From contig NZ_RCHI01000020.1 of NCBI RefSeq assembly GCF_003664585.1, positions 1-64,000 of the forward strand: a stretch of 64,000 nucleotides of DNA, in the 5' to 3' direction. The translations under genes were made by a program, and so were the position numbers. How positions within the stretch are numbered: position 1 is the stretch's first letter; each line of letters opens with the position of its first letter. This DNA comes from Paenirhodobacter hankyongi. Lineage in GTDB: Bacteria > Pseudomonadota > Alphaproteobacteria > Rhodobacterales > Rhodobacteraceae. This document shows, one piece after another, positions 38,195 to 47,221 of the stretch. Under the pieces are notes generated by a model. It did no database searches. It was not told where the DNA came from and saw nothing but the letters and a program-made list of their open reading frames with translations.

Positions 38195-38983
38195 ATGCGC
38201 ATTCTGATCACCAATGACGACGGCATCCACGCGCCGGGGCTCGAGGTTCTGCTCGATCTCGCCACCGAGCTGGCCGGACCCGAGGGCGAGGTCTGGACCG
38301 TCGCCCCCGCCTTCGAGCAATCGGGCGTCGGCCATTGCATCAGCTACACCCGGCCGATGATGATCGCCAAGCACGGCCCGCGCCGCTATGCCGCCGAGGG
38401 CAGCCCGGCCGATTGCGTGCTCGCCGGGCTTTACGACGTCTTCGAGGGCGGCAAGCCCGATCTGGTCCTCTCGGGCGTCAACCGCGGCAACAACTCGGCC
38501 GAGAACGCGCTCTACTCCGGCACCCTTGGCGGCGCGATGGAGGCGGCGCTGCAGGGCGTGCCCGCGATCGCGCTGAGCCAGTTCCTCGGGCCGGACTGCA
38601 TGGCCCCCGGCATGGACCCGTTCGAGGCCGCCCGCGTGCACGGCCCCGCGCTGCTGCGCCAGCTGTGGCAGAAGGGGATCTGGGACGATGGCCCCTATCG
38701 CGTCTTCTACAGCATCAACTTCCCGCCGGTGCCCGCCGCCGCGGTGAAGGGCTGGAAGGTGGCGCCGCAGGGCTATCGCACCGACAGCTTCTTCTCGGTC
38801 GAGCCGCATCATTCGCCGACCGGGCGGCGGTTCCTCTGGGTCAAGGGCGGCCCGCAGCACACCGCGACCGCCCCCGGCACCGATGCGGCGCTCAACCTCG
38901 AGGGCTGGATCTCGGTCACGCCGATGCGCTGCGACCTCACCGCCCATGACGTTCTGGCCGAGCTGGAGGCGCGCCTCGCATGA
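38195..38983 (+). CDS. surE: 5'/3'-nucleotidase SurE
   Basis: SurE is a metal-dependent phosphatase of nucleoside monophosphates linked to stationary-phase survival. The 262-residue protein has the metal-binding [13 protein letters not shown] start, the [12 protein letters not shown] motif and [21 protein letters not shown] precedes ATG 38195; the in-frame codons before it lack a ribosome site. It is the first gene of the conserved surE-pcm-nlpD operon and overlaps pcm by ATGA. Confidence 0.96.
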   Translation: MRILITNDDGIHAPGLEVLLDLATELAGPEGEVWTVAPAFEQSGVGHCISYTRPMMIAKHGPRRYAAEGSPADCVLAGLYDVFEGGKPDLVLSGVNRGNNSAENALYSGTLGGAMEAALQGVPAIALSQFLGPDCMAPGMDPFEAARVHGPALLRQLWQKGIWDDGPYRVFYSINFPPVPAAAVKGWKVAPQGYRTDSFFSVEPHHSPTGRRFLWVKGGPQHTATAPGTDAALNLEGWISVTPMRCDLTAHDVLAELEARLA

Positions 38984-39648
38984 CCGACACGCCCGAGGAG
39001 GACGGCATCGAACCGATCGCCGAGCGCAAGATGCGCTTCCTCTTCGCGCTGCGCTCCAAGGGCGTGACGGATGCGCGGGTGCTGGCCGCGATGGAGAAGG
39101 TCGACCGCGGCCCTTTCGTGCGCGGCCTCTTCGCCGAGCGCGCCTATGAGGACATGCCGCTGCCGATTGCCTGTGGCCAGACGATCTCGCAGCCCTCGGT
39201 CGTCGGGCTGATGACCCAGGCGCTTGGCGTCGGGCCGCGCGACACCGTGCTCGAGATCGGCACTGGCTCGGGCTATCAGGCGGCGGTGCTGAGCCTGCTC
39301 GCGCGCCGCGTCTACACCGTCGACCGCTATCGGCGCCTGGTGCGCGAGGCCTCCGAGATCTTCACCGCACTCGCCCTGCCCAACATCGTCGCGATCGCCG
39401 GCGACGGCACCCGCGGCCTGCCCGATCAGGCGCCCTTCGACCGCATCCTTGTGACCGCCGCCGCCGAGGACCCGCCCGGCCCCCTGTTGTCCCAGCTGAA
39501 GATCGGCGGTATCATGGTGCTTCCCGTCGGCCAGTCGGACACGGTCCAAAGCCTGATCCGCGTGCGGCGTCTCGAGACGGGTTTCGATTACGAGGAATTG
39601 CGCCCCGTGCGTTTCGTGCCGCTTGTCGAGGGCATGGCAAGCGACTGA
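38980..39648 (+). CDS. pcm: Protein-L-isoaspartate O-methyltransferase
   Basis: Pcm repairs damaged aspartate and asparagine residues in proteins using S-adenosylmethionine. The 222-residue protein has the SAM motif [16 protein letters not shown], the preceding [10 protein letters not shown] substrate loop and [18 protein letters not shown]. It starts within the surE stop (ATGA), so translation is coupled. The nlpD-like gene follows after 49 bases. Confidence 0.95.
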   Translation: MTDTPEEDGIEPIAERKMRFLFALRSKGVTDARVLAAMEKVDRGPFVRGLFAERAYEDMPLPIACGQTISQPSVVGLMTQALGVGPRDTVLEIGTGSGYQAAVLSLLARRVYTVDRYRRLVREASEIFTALALPNIVAIAGDGTRGLPDQAPFDRILVTAAAEDPPGPLLSQLKIGGIMVLPVGQSDTVQSLIRVRRLETGFDYEELRPVRFVPLVEGMASD

Positions 39649-39697
39649 GTTCAAGGCCCCGGCGACAGGGGCCACCAAGATGACGAGGACCGAGCCG

Positions 39698-40984
39698 ATG
39701 ACCGCTTCCCTGCGCCAGCCCCTTTCCCTGCCGCGCCGCGCGGCACCGCGTCTGCTGCTGGCAGGCTGTGCGCTTGCCGCGCTTGCCGCCTGCAGCAACA
39801 TGGACGCCGACCTGCGCGGCTTCGGCAAGCTGGGTTTCGACACCAGCTCGGCCGCGCGCAGCGCGACCGCCGCCCGCCCCGAGCCCGACAGCCGCGGCGT
39901 GATCTCCTATCCGAATTTCCAGGTCGCTGTCGCCCGGCGCGGTGACACCGTCGCCACCGTCGCGACCCGGGCGGGCGTCAATGCCGAAGAGCTTGCGCGC
40001 TACAACGCCATCTCCTCGAACACGCCGCTGAACAAGGGCGAGGTGCTGGCGCTGCCGCGGCGCGTGGCCGAACCCGTGGCCACCGCCTCGGCCCTGCCCG
40101 CCGCGACCGCCCCCACCGCGACCGGGGCCGGCACCGAGCGCATCGACATCACCTCGCTCGCCTCCTCGGCGATCGACCGCGCCGCGGCGAGCAGCCCCGC
40201 CCCCGCCGCACCGAGCGCCACAACCGCGGCGCCCGCCCCGACGAAGACCGCCGCCGCCCCGGTTGCCGCAAAGCCCGCGACGGGGATGCAGCCCGCCTCG
40301 GCCGAGCCGGTGCGCCACAAGGTCGCCCGCGGCGAGACCGCCTATACCATCGCGCGCTATTACAACGTCTCGGCCAAGGCGCTTGCGGAATGGAACGGCC
40401 TGCCGGCCGATCTGAGCGTGCGCGAGGGGCAATATCTGCTGATCCCAGTCGCGACCGCCGGGGCCGCGCCGGCGAGCGCCTCGACGGTGACGCCGCCCGG
40501 CGCCGCCTCGCCCACGCCCGAGCCGCCCTCGGCCTCGAAACCGCTGCCCGCCGAAAGCCCGGTCAAGGCCTCGACCCCGGTCGACACCTCGGGCGTGCCG
40601 GACCTCGGCGCCACCCGCACCGCGGCCTCCTCGGGGTCACAGCTGGTGATGCCGGTCGGCGGCTCGATCATCCGGCCCTATGTGAAGGGCAAGAACGACG
40701 GTATCGACATCGCGGCGGCCGCGGGCACCGCGATCAAGGCCGCCGATGCCGGCACCGTCGCGGCGATCACCAAGGACACCGAGCAGGTGCCGATCCTGGT
40801 GCTGCGCCACGCGAACGGCCTGCTCACGGTCTATGCCAATATCGACGGCATCGCGGTGAAGAAGGGCGACACGGTGAAGCGCGGCCAGGCGATCGCGAAG
40901 ATCCGCGCGGGCGAACCGGCCTTCGTCCATTTCGAGGTCCGCAAGGGCTACGATTCCGTCGACCCGGTGCCCTATCTGCAATGA
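39698..40984 (+). CDS. nlpD: NlpD-like lipoprotein with two LysM and a degenerate LytM domain
   Basis: The 428-residue lipoprotein (lipobox LAAC, Cys32) has two LysM peptidoglycan-binding domains (about 75-125 and 230-275), Ala/Pro/Thr-rich linkers, and a C-terminal M23/LytM domain (about 335-428). The zinc ligands of active M23 enzymes are lost: the first motif reads NDGIDIA instead of HxGxD, and the HxH motif reads FVHFEV. Such domains in EnvC and NlpD do not cut but activate amidases for cell separation. The start at 39698 follows GAGGACCGAGCCG; 39680 is an alternative. Last gene of surE-pcm-nlpD. Confidence 0.9.
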   Translation: MTASLRQPLSLPRRAAPRLLLAGCALAALAACSNMDADLRGFGKLGFDTSSAARSATAARPEPDSRGVISYPNFQVAVARRGDTVATVATRAGVNAEELARYNAISSNTPLNKGEVLALPRRVAEPVATASALPAATAPTATGAGTERIDITSLASSAIDRAAASSPAPAAPSATTAAPAPTKTAAAPVAAKPATGMQPASAEPVRHKVARGETAYTIARYYNVSAKALAEWNGLPADLSVREGQYLLIPVATAGAAPASASTVTPPGAASPTPEPPSASKPLPAESPVKASTPVDTSGVPDLGATRTAASSGSQLVMPVGGSIIRPYVKGKNDGIDIAAAAGTAIKAADAGTVAAITKDTEQVPILVLRHANGLLTVYANIDGIAVKKGDTVKRGQAIAKIRAGEPAFVHFEVRKGYDSVDPVPYLQ

Positions 40985-40992
40985 CGCAAGCC

Positions 40993-41060
40993 GGGGGCGC
41001 TGCCCCCGCTTTTGCCTGCCGGCAAAATTCACCCCCGAGGTATTTCGGGCAAGGAGAAAG
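40993..41060 (+). repeat. GC-rich intergenic repeat, copy D
   Basis: It has the GGGGGCGCTGCCCCC hairpin, then TTTTGCCTGCCGGCAAAA as the second hairpin, CACCCCCGAGGTATTTCGGG and CAAGGAGAAAG. The second hairpin differs in sequence from copies A and B but keeps its pairing, a sign that the structure matters. Confidence 0.78.
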
Positions 41061-41082
41061 CACGGGCCTTTCCCGCTTCCGA

Positions 41083-41134
41083 TTGCCGCAAATATCCCGG
41101 GGGGAGTCCGCAGGACGGGGGGGCAGCGCCCCCC
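41083..41134 (-). repeat. GC-rich intergenic repeat, copy E (inverted to D)
   Basis: On the minus strand it reads GC hairpin, a GTCCTGCGGAC small hairpin, CCCCCCGGGATATTTGCGGCAA. With D it forms an inverted pair between the convergent ends of nlpD and the ATPase gene, where it may end both transcripts. Confidence 0.75.
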
Positions 41135-41150
41135 TTGCCCGCTCGTGGCC

Positions 41151-42239
41151 TCAGGCAGACGGAAAGACGAAGCAGCGGTCGCGGCGGATCATCAGCCACA
41201 TCGGCGTGCCGGGCTTCGGCAGGAACACGTTCGGCACCGTCGCGCGCAGCACCGAGCCGTCGAACTCCATGCGGAACTCGACGAGGCTCTCGCGCCCCAT
41301 GAAGCGGGCGCGCTCGACCACGGCGCGGGCAGGCGTGCCGTCCTGCACGGTCGGGTTCGGACCGCGGCCGGCGCGGTCGAAATCGATCTTCAGGTGCTGC
41401 GGCCGGATCACGATGTCGACGGCGGTGCCATCGGCCAGCCCCGGGGTCAGGAAATCGCCGAACGGCGTCGGCGTCAGCGCCCCCTGCACCCGCCCGGTGA
41501 GCACGTTGATATCCGAGAAGAAGGCTGCCGCCTTGCGGTCGACGGGCGCGTTGTAGAGGTTGTAGGGCGCGCCGCGCTGCACGATCCGGCCGTCCCGCAT
41601 CAGCAAGATCTCGTCGGCCATCCGCATCGCCTCGTGCGGCTCGTGGGTGACCAGCAGCACCGCCGTGCCCTCCTCCTTCAGAAGGGCCAGCGTCTCGTCG
41701 CGGATGTCGTCGCGCAACCGCTCGTCGAGGCCCGAGAAGGGCTCGTCCATCAGCAGGATCCGCGGCCGCGGCGCAAGAGCACGGGCCAGCGCCACACGCT
41801 GCTGCTCGCCGCCCGAGAGCGCATGCGGCATGCTGTCGATGTGGCGCGCCAGATGCACCCGCTCGAGCAGTTCGCTGACCCGCGCGCGCTTCTCGGCCTT
41901 GCTTCCCGAAAGACCGAAGGCCACGTTCTCGGCCACGCTCAGATGCGGAAACAGCGCAAAGTCCTGGAACATCAGCCCGATCGCGCGCCGTTCGGGCGGC
42001 ACGCGGAAGACGGTGTCGCACACCAGCGCCCCGTCGACGAGGATGCGCCCGCGGTCCTGCATGTCGACGCCGGCGATGATGCGCAGCGTCGTCGACTTGC
42101 CGCAGCCCGAAGGGCCGAGCAGGCAGGTCACCTGCCCCGCCGGAATCGAGAAGCCGACGTCGTCGAGCACCTGACGCCCGCCGAAGCTGCGCATCAGGCC
42201 CTCGACCTGCAGCCGGGGCGGAACGTGGGTCTGGGTCAT
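41151..42239 (-). CDS. Orphan ABC transporter ATPase (FbpC/iron type)
   Basis: The 362-residue ATPase has Walker A GPSGCGKSTT, signature LSGGEQQRVALARAL, Walker B ILLMDEPFSGLD, switch LVTHEP and a C-terminal TOBE-like domain with VIRPQHLKIDF. It is most like iron(III) and related importer ATPases (FbpC). No permease or binding protein gene lies next to it, so it must serve a membrane part coded elsewhere. The ATG at 42239 begins MTQTHVPPRLQVEGL; the ribosome site is weak (GGGAGCCGCA). Confidence 0.88.
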   Translation of the reverse strand: MTQTHVPPRLQVEGLMRSFGGRQVLDDVGFSIPAGQVTCLLGPSGCGKSTTLRIIAGVDMQDRGRILVDGALVCDTVFRVPPERRAIGLMFQDFALFPHLSVAENVAFGLSGSKAEKRARVSELLERVHLARHIDSMPHALSGGEQQRVALARALAPRPRILLMDEPFSGLDERLRDDIRDETLALLKEEGTAVLLVTHEPHEAMRMADEILLMRDGRIVQRGAPYNLYNAPVDRKAAAFFSDINVLTGRVQGALTPTPFGDFLTPGLADGTAVDIVIRPQHLKIDFDRAGRGPNPTVQDGTPARAVVERARFMGRESLVEFRMEFDGSVLRATVPNVFLPKPGTPMWLMIRRDRCFVFPSA

Positions 42240-42300
42240 TGCGGCTCCCGAGTGAAAAACTCGGGATTGGCCCTAGCATCCCCGCCCCGCCCGTGCAAGC

Positions 42301-43080
42301 TCACAGCGTCAGGTTCGCCGCGCCGCCGTCGACCAGGATGTTCTGCCCGACGATGAAGCCCGCATGCACCGAGCACAGGAAGGCGCAGGTCGCGCCGAAC
42401 TCGGCCGGGGTGCCGAAGCGGCCCGCCGGGATCGCCGCCGCGCGCCGCGCCGCCGCCGCCTCGAGGGTGATCCCCTGCTCGGCCGCGGTGCGGCTGTCGA
42501 GCGCGATCATCCGGTCGGTGGCGTGGATGCCGGGCAGCAGGTTGTTGATCGTCACGCCGGCATGGGCGACCTGCCGCGAAGTGCCGGCGACGAAGCCCGT
42601 CAGCCCGGCGCGCGCCGAGTTCGACAGCCCGAGCTGCGCGATCGGCGCGCGCACCGCGGCCGAGGTGATGTTGACGACCCGGCCCCAGCCGCGCTCGATC
42701 ATCCCGGGCAGGCAGGCCTGCATCATCGCGATCGGGCTGAGCATGTTGGCGTCGATCGCGCGCAGGAAATCCTCGCGCGACCAGTCGCTCCAGAGCCCGG
42801 GCGGCGGGCCGCCGGCATTGTTCACCAGGATGTCGACCTCGCCCGCGGCCGCGAGCACCGCGGCGCGCCCCTCGGGCGTGGTGATATCGGCCGCGACCGG
42901 CACCACGGTGACGCCATGGCGCGCCTCGAGCGCATTCGCCGTCGCCGTCAGCGCCTCGGCGCCGCGCGCGTTCAGCACGATCTCCACCCCGGCCGCCGCG
43001 AGCGCCTCGGCGCAGCCGCGCCCGAGCCCCTTCGAGCCCGCGCAGACGATCGCGCGCTTGCCCCTGATCCCCAGATCCAT
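42301..43080 (-). CDS. SDR-family protein with non-canonical active site
   Basis: The 259-residue protein has an SDR fold, but the nucleotide motif reads CAGSKGLG rather than TGxxxGxG, and the catalytic YxxxK position reads SNSARAG. NNAGGPPPG and LPGIHATDRM are as in the beta-ketoacyl-ACP-reductase-like subgroup known to lack the normal tetrad, so it is probably a true member of that subgroup and not a broken gene. Its reaction is unknown. GGAGGGGAAA directly precedes ATG 43080. It lies 61 bases downstream of nothing obvious and 61 bases upstream of the ATPase gene on the same strand. Confidence 0.83.
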   Translation of the reverse strand: MDLGIRGKRAIVCAGSKGLGRGCAEALAAAGVEIVLNARGAEALTATANALEARHGVTVVPVAADITTPEGRAAVLAAAGEVDILVNNAGGPPPGLWSDWSREDFLRAIDANMLSPIAMMQACLPGMIERGWGRVVNITSAAVRAPIAQLGLSNSARAGLTGFVAGTSRQVAHAGVTINNLLPGIHATDRMIALDSRTAAEQGITLEAAAARRAAAIPAGRFGTPAEFGATCAFLCSVHAGFIVGQNILVDGGAANLTL

Positions 43081-43245
43081 TTTCCCCTCCGTCTTCCGTT
43101 CGTGGTCGGCGCAGGAAACACCGGGGACGGGGGGAAAGGCAATGCGCCACGCGCCCTTGACGCAAGCCGCCGCAGTTGCTTTACCGACCACAGGTCTTCT
43201 CAGGCCTTGCCGGAGCGCATTTCGCCCCGGAACAGGGAGCACACC

Positions 43246-44250
43246 ATGACCTCAGCCCAGGCCCTGCCGCCCCAGACTGTCCACGTCTTCGACGCGGAGC
43301 TGATCTGGGTGACCTCGGGGGCGAACCAGGGCGATGCGATCGACGTGCCCGCGCACAGCATCGCGGGCGATGTCTATCAGCTCGAGCGCGGCGCCACGCC
43401 GCTCAGGCTGATGCTCGAGGCGGAGAGCGGCACGGGCTGTCAGCGCATCGCTCCGGGCTCCGAGGTCGGCACCCCGGGCAACACGATCACCGTCATCGCC
43501 CGTCATGTGATGATGACGCCCGAGGGCGACACCGTCGACATCCTGTTGCTGCGCGACGAGGCGAGCGGCGATCTCTTTGCCCTGCCGCTCTCGCCGATCG
43601 CGGCGCGCACCGATTACACGCTGATCGAGGCGCAGGACGACCCGGGCTCGGCACGGCTGAGCGACCTCGTCTGCGTCGCCTTCACCACCGGCACGATGAT
43701 CACCATGGCCGGCGGCGCACAGCGCCCGATCGAGACGTTGCAGGCGGGCGACCGGGTGCTGACGCGCGATTCCGGACCGCAGCCGGTGCGCCTTGTCGCC
43801 CGCGCCACGCTGCGCGCGCTCGGCTCGCTTGCCCCCGTCGTGATCTCGGCCGGCACGCTTGGCAACGAGGGCGACCTGATCGTCTCGCCGCATCACCGGA
43901 TCTTCCTCTACCGGCGCGGCGAGCGACGGATCGGCGATACCTCGGAAATCCTCGTGCAGGCCAAGCACCTCGTCGACGGCGAACATGTCTGGCGGCGCGA
44001 AGGCGGCTATGTCGACTATTACGCGCTCGTCTTCGACCGGCACGAGATCATCTATGCCGAGGGCATCCCGGTCGAGAGCCTGATGGTGAGCGAGGCGACG
44101 CTCGGCCTGCTGCCCGAGCAGCTGACCGCCGAGATCCGCGCCCGCCTGCCGGATCTGAAGCACAAGCCGCATTTCGGCACCGAGGCCGGGCGCGAGACGG
44201 TGGAACGTGTCGGCCGCGCGAAGATTTTCCGGCCGCGCAACAAGGACTGA
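43246..44250 (+). CDS. Hint-domain protein
   Basis: The 334-residue protein has an N-terminal beta-rich half of unknown role and a C-terminal Hint (hedgehog/intein) domain (about 142-300) with FTTGTMITMAGGAQRPIETLQAGDRVLTRDSGPQPVR and SPHHRIFLYRRG. Such proteins are abundant in Rhodobacterales. The usual CFTPGT start of the domain reads CVAFTTGT, so the Cys is displaced by two residues and normal self-cleavage chemistry is doubtful. There is no signal peptide. CAGGGAGCACACC precedes ATG 43246. It is divergent from the SDR gene. Confidence 0.87.
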   Translation: MTSAQALPPQTVHVFDAELIWVTSGANQGDAIDVPAHSIAGDVYQLERGATPLRLMLEAESGTGCQRIAPGSEVGTPGNTITVIARHVMMTPEGDTVDILLLRDEASGDLFALPLSPIAARTDYTLIEAQDDPGSARLSDLVCVAFTTGTMITMAGGAQRPIETLQAGDRVLTRDSGPQPVRLVARATLRALGSLAPVVISAGTLGNEGDLIVSPHHRIFLYRRGERRIGDTSEILVQAKHLVDGEHVWRREGGYVDYYALVFDRHEIIYAEGIPVESLMVSEATLGLLPEQLTAEIRARLPDLKHKPHFGTEAGRETVERVGRAKIFRPRNKD

Positions 44251-44257
44251 GGGCGCA

Positions 44258-44295
44258 GGGGGTGAGGCCCGACGGGCCGAGGGGGCGGCGCCCCC
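44258..44295 (-). repeat. GC-rich intergenic repeat, copy F (short)
   Basis: On the minus strand it gives the GC hairpin, the CGGCCCgtcGGGCC hairpin and TCACCCCC, like copy A, but without the ATATTT tail. It sits between the convergent Hint and DUF808 genes. Confidence 0.68.
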
Positions 44296-44305
44296 TGACC
44301 CGGTT

Positions 44306-45274
44306 TCAGTGCGCGCCGCCCTTGCCGCGGATGCGTGCGATGACCGGATTGATGGCCTGCGTCACCAGCGGCACCAGCGCCATGCCGAAGGCAAGCCCGA
44401 AGATCCCGTCACAGGCCGCGGTGACGAGCCATTCGACAGTGCCGGCAAGGCTCTCTCCGACGCCAGCGGCAACCACCACGGCGAGGTGATGGATCGCCTC
44501 GTAAGGCGCCGCCCAGACGGTTTCCGCCGCGCCATGCAGCACGATCGAACCGCCGACCCAGAGCATCGCCGCCGTCCCCACCGCCATCAGCCCCGAGAGA
44601 AACCCCGGCATCACATGGACAAGGCCGCGGCCGAAGGCGCGGGTCGGCGCGAGCCGGGCGTTGCGGGCAAGCCAGAGCCCGATGTCGTCCATCTTCACGA
44701 TCAGCGCCACCCCGCCATAAACCGCCGCGGTGATGCCGAGCGCGACGACGGCAAGCGCCAGCGCTTCCATCCAGACCGACTGACCTGCCGGCAGTGCGGC
44801 CAGCGCGATGGTCATGATCTCGGCCGAGAGGATGAAATCGGTCTTCACCGCGCCCGAGACCTTCGCCGCCTCGAGATGGGCCGGGTCGCCGGTCTCCTCC
44901 GTCGCGCCATGGGCCGCGGCGGGACGGAAGAGGTGCAGCACCTTCTCCGCCCCCTCGAAGCACAGATAGCTGCCGCCGAGCATCAGCAGCGGCGTGATCG
45001 CCCAGGGCGCGAAGGCCGACAGAAGCAGCGCCAGCGGCAGCAGGAAGACGAGCTTGTTGCGGATCGAGCCGAGCGCGATCTTGCCGACGATCGGCAGCTC
45101 GCGCGCCGCGGCAAAACCGTGCACATATTTCGGCGTCACCGCCGCGTCGTCGATCACCGCGCCCGCAGCCTTGGCGCCGGCTTTCGCCGCCTGCCCCGCC
45201 ACGTCGTCCACACTCGCCGCCGCGATCTTGGCGATCCCCGCCACGTCGTCGAGAAGCGCCAGAAGCCCGCTCAT
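44306..45274 (-). CDS. DUF808-family inner membrane protein
   Basis: The 322-residue protein belongs to the DUF808 family (E. coli YedI), integral membrane proteins of unknown function. It has the family opening MSGLLALLDDVAGIAK, the conserved TPKYVHGF and KTDFILSAEIM segments, and about six to eight membrane helices. The start at 45274 is chosen for the GGATGGGG site in front and the family's MSGLLALLDD; the ATG at 45286 is less likely. It lies 84 bases after a 53-residue membrane protein on the same strand. Confidence 0.88.
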   Translation of the reverse strand: MSGLLALLDDVAGIAKIAAASVDDVAGQAAKAGAKAAGAVIDDAAVTPKYVHGFAAARELPIVGKIALGSIRNKLVFLLPLALLLSAFAPWAITPLLMLGGSYLCFEGAEKVLHLFRPAAAHGATEETGDPAHLEAAKVSGAVKTDFILSAEIMTIALAALPAGQSVWMEALALAVVALGITAAVYGGVALIVKMDDIGLWLARNARLAPTRAFGRGLVHVMPGFLSGLMAVGTAAMLWVGGSIVLHGAAETVWAAPYEAIHHLAVVVAAGVGESLAGTVEWLVTAACDGIFGLAFGMALVPLVTQAINPVIARIRGKGGAH

Positions 45275-45358
45275 GAAAAACCCCATCCACCGTTTGCGGC
45301 AAGGTATGAAGCGGGCCGTCGCGATGCAAGGGCGGGAACATCGTCCGACGGGAGCAGG

Positions 45359-45520
45359 TCAGGCGCCAGAGCCGCCGGCCGGAGGCATGACGAGTACGGC
45401 AATCAATGCAAAGACGCCGAAGAGAGCGCCAAGAAACAACCATCCAATAGCGCTGCGCCCACGCCCATTCGCGGCAATGGCAGTCACCACGGCGAAGCCG
45501 ATCCAGATAGCAATAAGCAT
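45359..45520 (-). CDS. 53-residue membrane protein
   Basis: A short reading frame gives MLIAIWIGFAVVTAIAAN, a basic turn GRGRS, then AIGWLFLGALFGVFALIAVL and a short tail MPPAGGSGA. This is a two-helix hairpin with positive residues in the turn, as in many small inner membrane proteins. AGGAATTCATC precedes the ATG. The codon choice is less GC-biased than the neighbours. The glycine-rich second helix resembles small superinfection/XapX-like or phage-holin-like hairpins, but I cannot assign a family. Confidence 0.62.
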   Translation of the reverse strand: MLIAIWIGFAVVTAIAANGRGRSAIGWLFLGALFGVFALIAVLVMPPAGGSGA

Positions 45521-45744
45521 GATGAATTCCTGTCGATCAAAATCCGTCGCCGGTCGCCCGCGACATTTCGATCATCCCTCGCCCCCGCCGGCCTGACAAC
45601 AGCTTTCTCGTCGCAGCGAGGGGCGAGGCACGGAGCGACTGCCGGTCATCTGCGGAGCGAACTGTATCCGGGACAATCCGCCCCTTGCGCGGCCCCGTGC
45701 GATGGTTCACAAATCCATCCGACCGCAGGATAAGGACGCCCGCC

Positions 45745-46719
45745 ATGCTCGACACCAATGCCAAACCCACCGAAGAAATCGACGTGCGCGAGGTCTTTGG
45801 CCTCGACAGCGACATCAAGGTGAAGGGCTTTGCCGAGCGCACCGAGCGCGTGCCCGACCTCGACCCGACCTACAAGTTCGATCCCGACACCACGATGGCG
45901 ATCCTGGCGGGCTTTGCCTACAACCGCCGCGTGATGATCCAGGGCTATCACGGCACCGGCAAATCGACCCATATCGAGCAGGTCGCGGCGCGGCTGAACT
46001 GGCCTTGCGTGCGCGTCAACCTCGACAGCCACGTCAGCCGCATCGACCTGATCGGCAAGGACGCGATCAAGCTCGTCGACGGCAAGCAGGTCACGGTGTT
46101 CCACGAGGGCATCCTGCCCTGGGCGCTGCGCAACCCGACCGCGATCGTCTTCGACGAATACGATGCCGGCCGCGCCGACGTGATGTTCGTGATCCAGCGC
46201 GTGCTGGAAACCGACGGCAAGCTGACGCTGCTCGACCAGAACGAGGTGATCACGCCGAACCCGTATTTCCGTCTTTTCGCCACGGCGAACACGGTGGGTC
46301 TGGGCGACACCACGGGCCTTTACCACGGCACCCAGCAGATCAACCAGGGCCAGATGGACCGCTGGTCGCTGGTCGCCACGCTGAACTATCTCAGCCATGA
46401 CGCGGAAACCGCGATCGTGCTGTCGAAGGCGCCGCATTACAACACCGAGAAGGGCCGCAAGATCATCTCGCAGATGGTGCATGTGGCGAACCTGACCCGC
46501 ACCGCCTTCATGAACGGCGACCTCTCGACGGTGATGAGCCCGCGCACGGTGATCGCCTGGGCGCAGAACGCCGAGATCTTCCGCAACGTCGGCTATGCGT
46601 TCCGGCTGACCTTCCTCAACAAGTGCGACGAGCTCGAGCGCTCGACCGTGGCCGAGTTCTTCCAGCGCCTCTTCGACGAGGAACTGCCGGAGTCGGCCGC
46701 GGTGATCGCGACGCGGTGA
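45745..46719 (+). CDS. cobS: Cobaltochelatase subunit CobS
   Basis: CobS is the AAA+ ATPase of the aerobic cobaltochelatase CobNST, which puts cobalt into hydrogenobyrinic acid diamide in vitamin B12 synthesis. The 324-residue protein has Walker A GYHGTGKS (67-74), Walker [10 protein letters not shown], sensor [18 protein letters not shown] and the arginine finger region. It is the family's usual length. AAGGACGCCCGCC precedes ATG 45745. CobT follows after two other genes; CobN is not in the window. Confidence 0.95.
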   Translation: MLDTNAKPTEEIDVREVFGLDSDIKVKGFAERTERVPDLDPTYKFDPDTTMAILAGFAYNRRVMIQGYHGTGKSTHIEQVAARLNWPCVRVNLDSHVSRIDLIGKDAIKLVDGKQVTVFHEGILPWALRNPTAIVFDEYDAGRADVMFVIQRVLETDGKLTLLDQNEVITPNPYFRLFATANTVGLGDTTGLYHGTQQINQGQMDRWSLVATLNYLSHDAETAIVLSKAPHYNTEKGRKIISQMVHVANLTRTAFMNGDLSTVMSPRTVIAWAQNAEIFRNVGYAFRLTFLNKCDELERSTVAEFFQRLFDEELPESAAVIATR

Positions 46720-47144
46720 GGCGCGGCGCGGCTATCATCTGTGCGGTGCTCCTTTGCGCACCGCACATGGTTTGGGCCAATGCGGCGGAAGAGATCAGCA
46801 CCGCGCTGATCCCGCTGGATGCCGATCCGCAGGCAGCCGATCCTGTCTACCTGCAAAGCCGCTGCCGCGATTTCGTGACCGTGGTGCAAGCGCTGAAAAT
46901 GATCGCCGAAAGCAATCCGGTGACCGGGCGCAATGCCGCTGCGGGTGCGGCCTTCGAATGGGCCACCAGGGTCGATGGGGAGGCGAGCTTTCCGCTGGCC
47001 GTCCCTCGCGGCGAAGACGACGGATTCGGCCAGATCTATTTAGATGCCTTCAGCCCGATCGACGCGCGCACCCCGGAACCAAAGGCGGCGATCTACGCGC
47101 GCGACAAGGCGACCTGTGCGCCCCTGCTGAAAATGCTGCGATAA
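46716..47144 (+). CDS. Secreted protein of unknown function, coupled to cobS
   Basis: The 142-residue protein begins with GTG that overlaps the cobS stop (GTGA), so translation is coupled. It has a signal peptide ([20 protein letters not shown]) and a mature part with two cysteines (SRCRDFV and ATCAPLL). I do not recognise it; the context next to cobS may only reflect shared expression. A strong terminator follows at 47148, which separates it from cobT. Confidence 0.68.
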   Translation: MRRGAAIICAVLLCAPHMVWANAAEEISTALIPLDADPQAADPVYLQSRCRDFVTVVQALKMIAESNPVTGRNAAAGAAFEWATRVDGEASFPLAVPRGEDDGFGQIYLDAFSPIDARTPEPKAAIYARDKATCAPLLKMLR

Positions 47145-47147
47145 TGC

Positions 47148-47178
47148 AAACGGCGCGCCCAAGGGCGCGCCGTTTCGT
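47148..47178. terminator. Bidirectional terminator after cobS unit
   Basis: A perfect 13-bp stem (47148-47160 with 47163-47175) around two A bases, with A runs at the 5' side and T runs at the 3' side. It can end both the cobS unit and the minus-strand reductase gene that stops at 47222. Confidence 0.88.
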
Positions 47179-47221
47179 TTCGCGAGTGGTGTTTCGGGAG
47201 TGGGGGCCGGACGGCCCGGGC

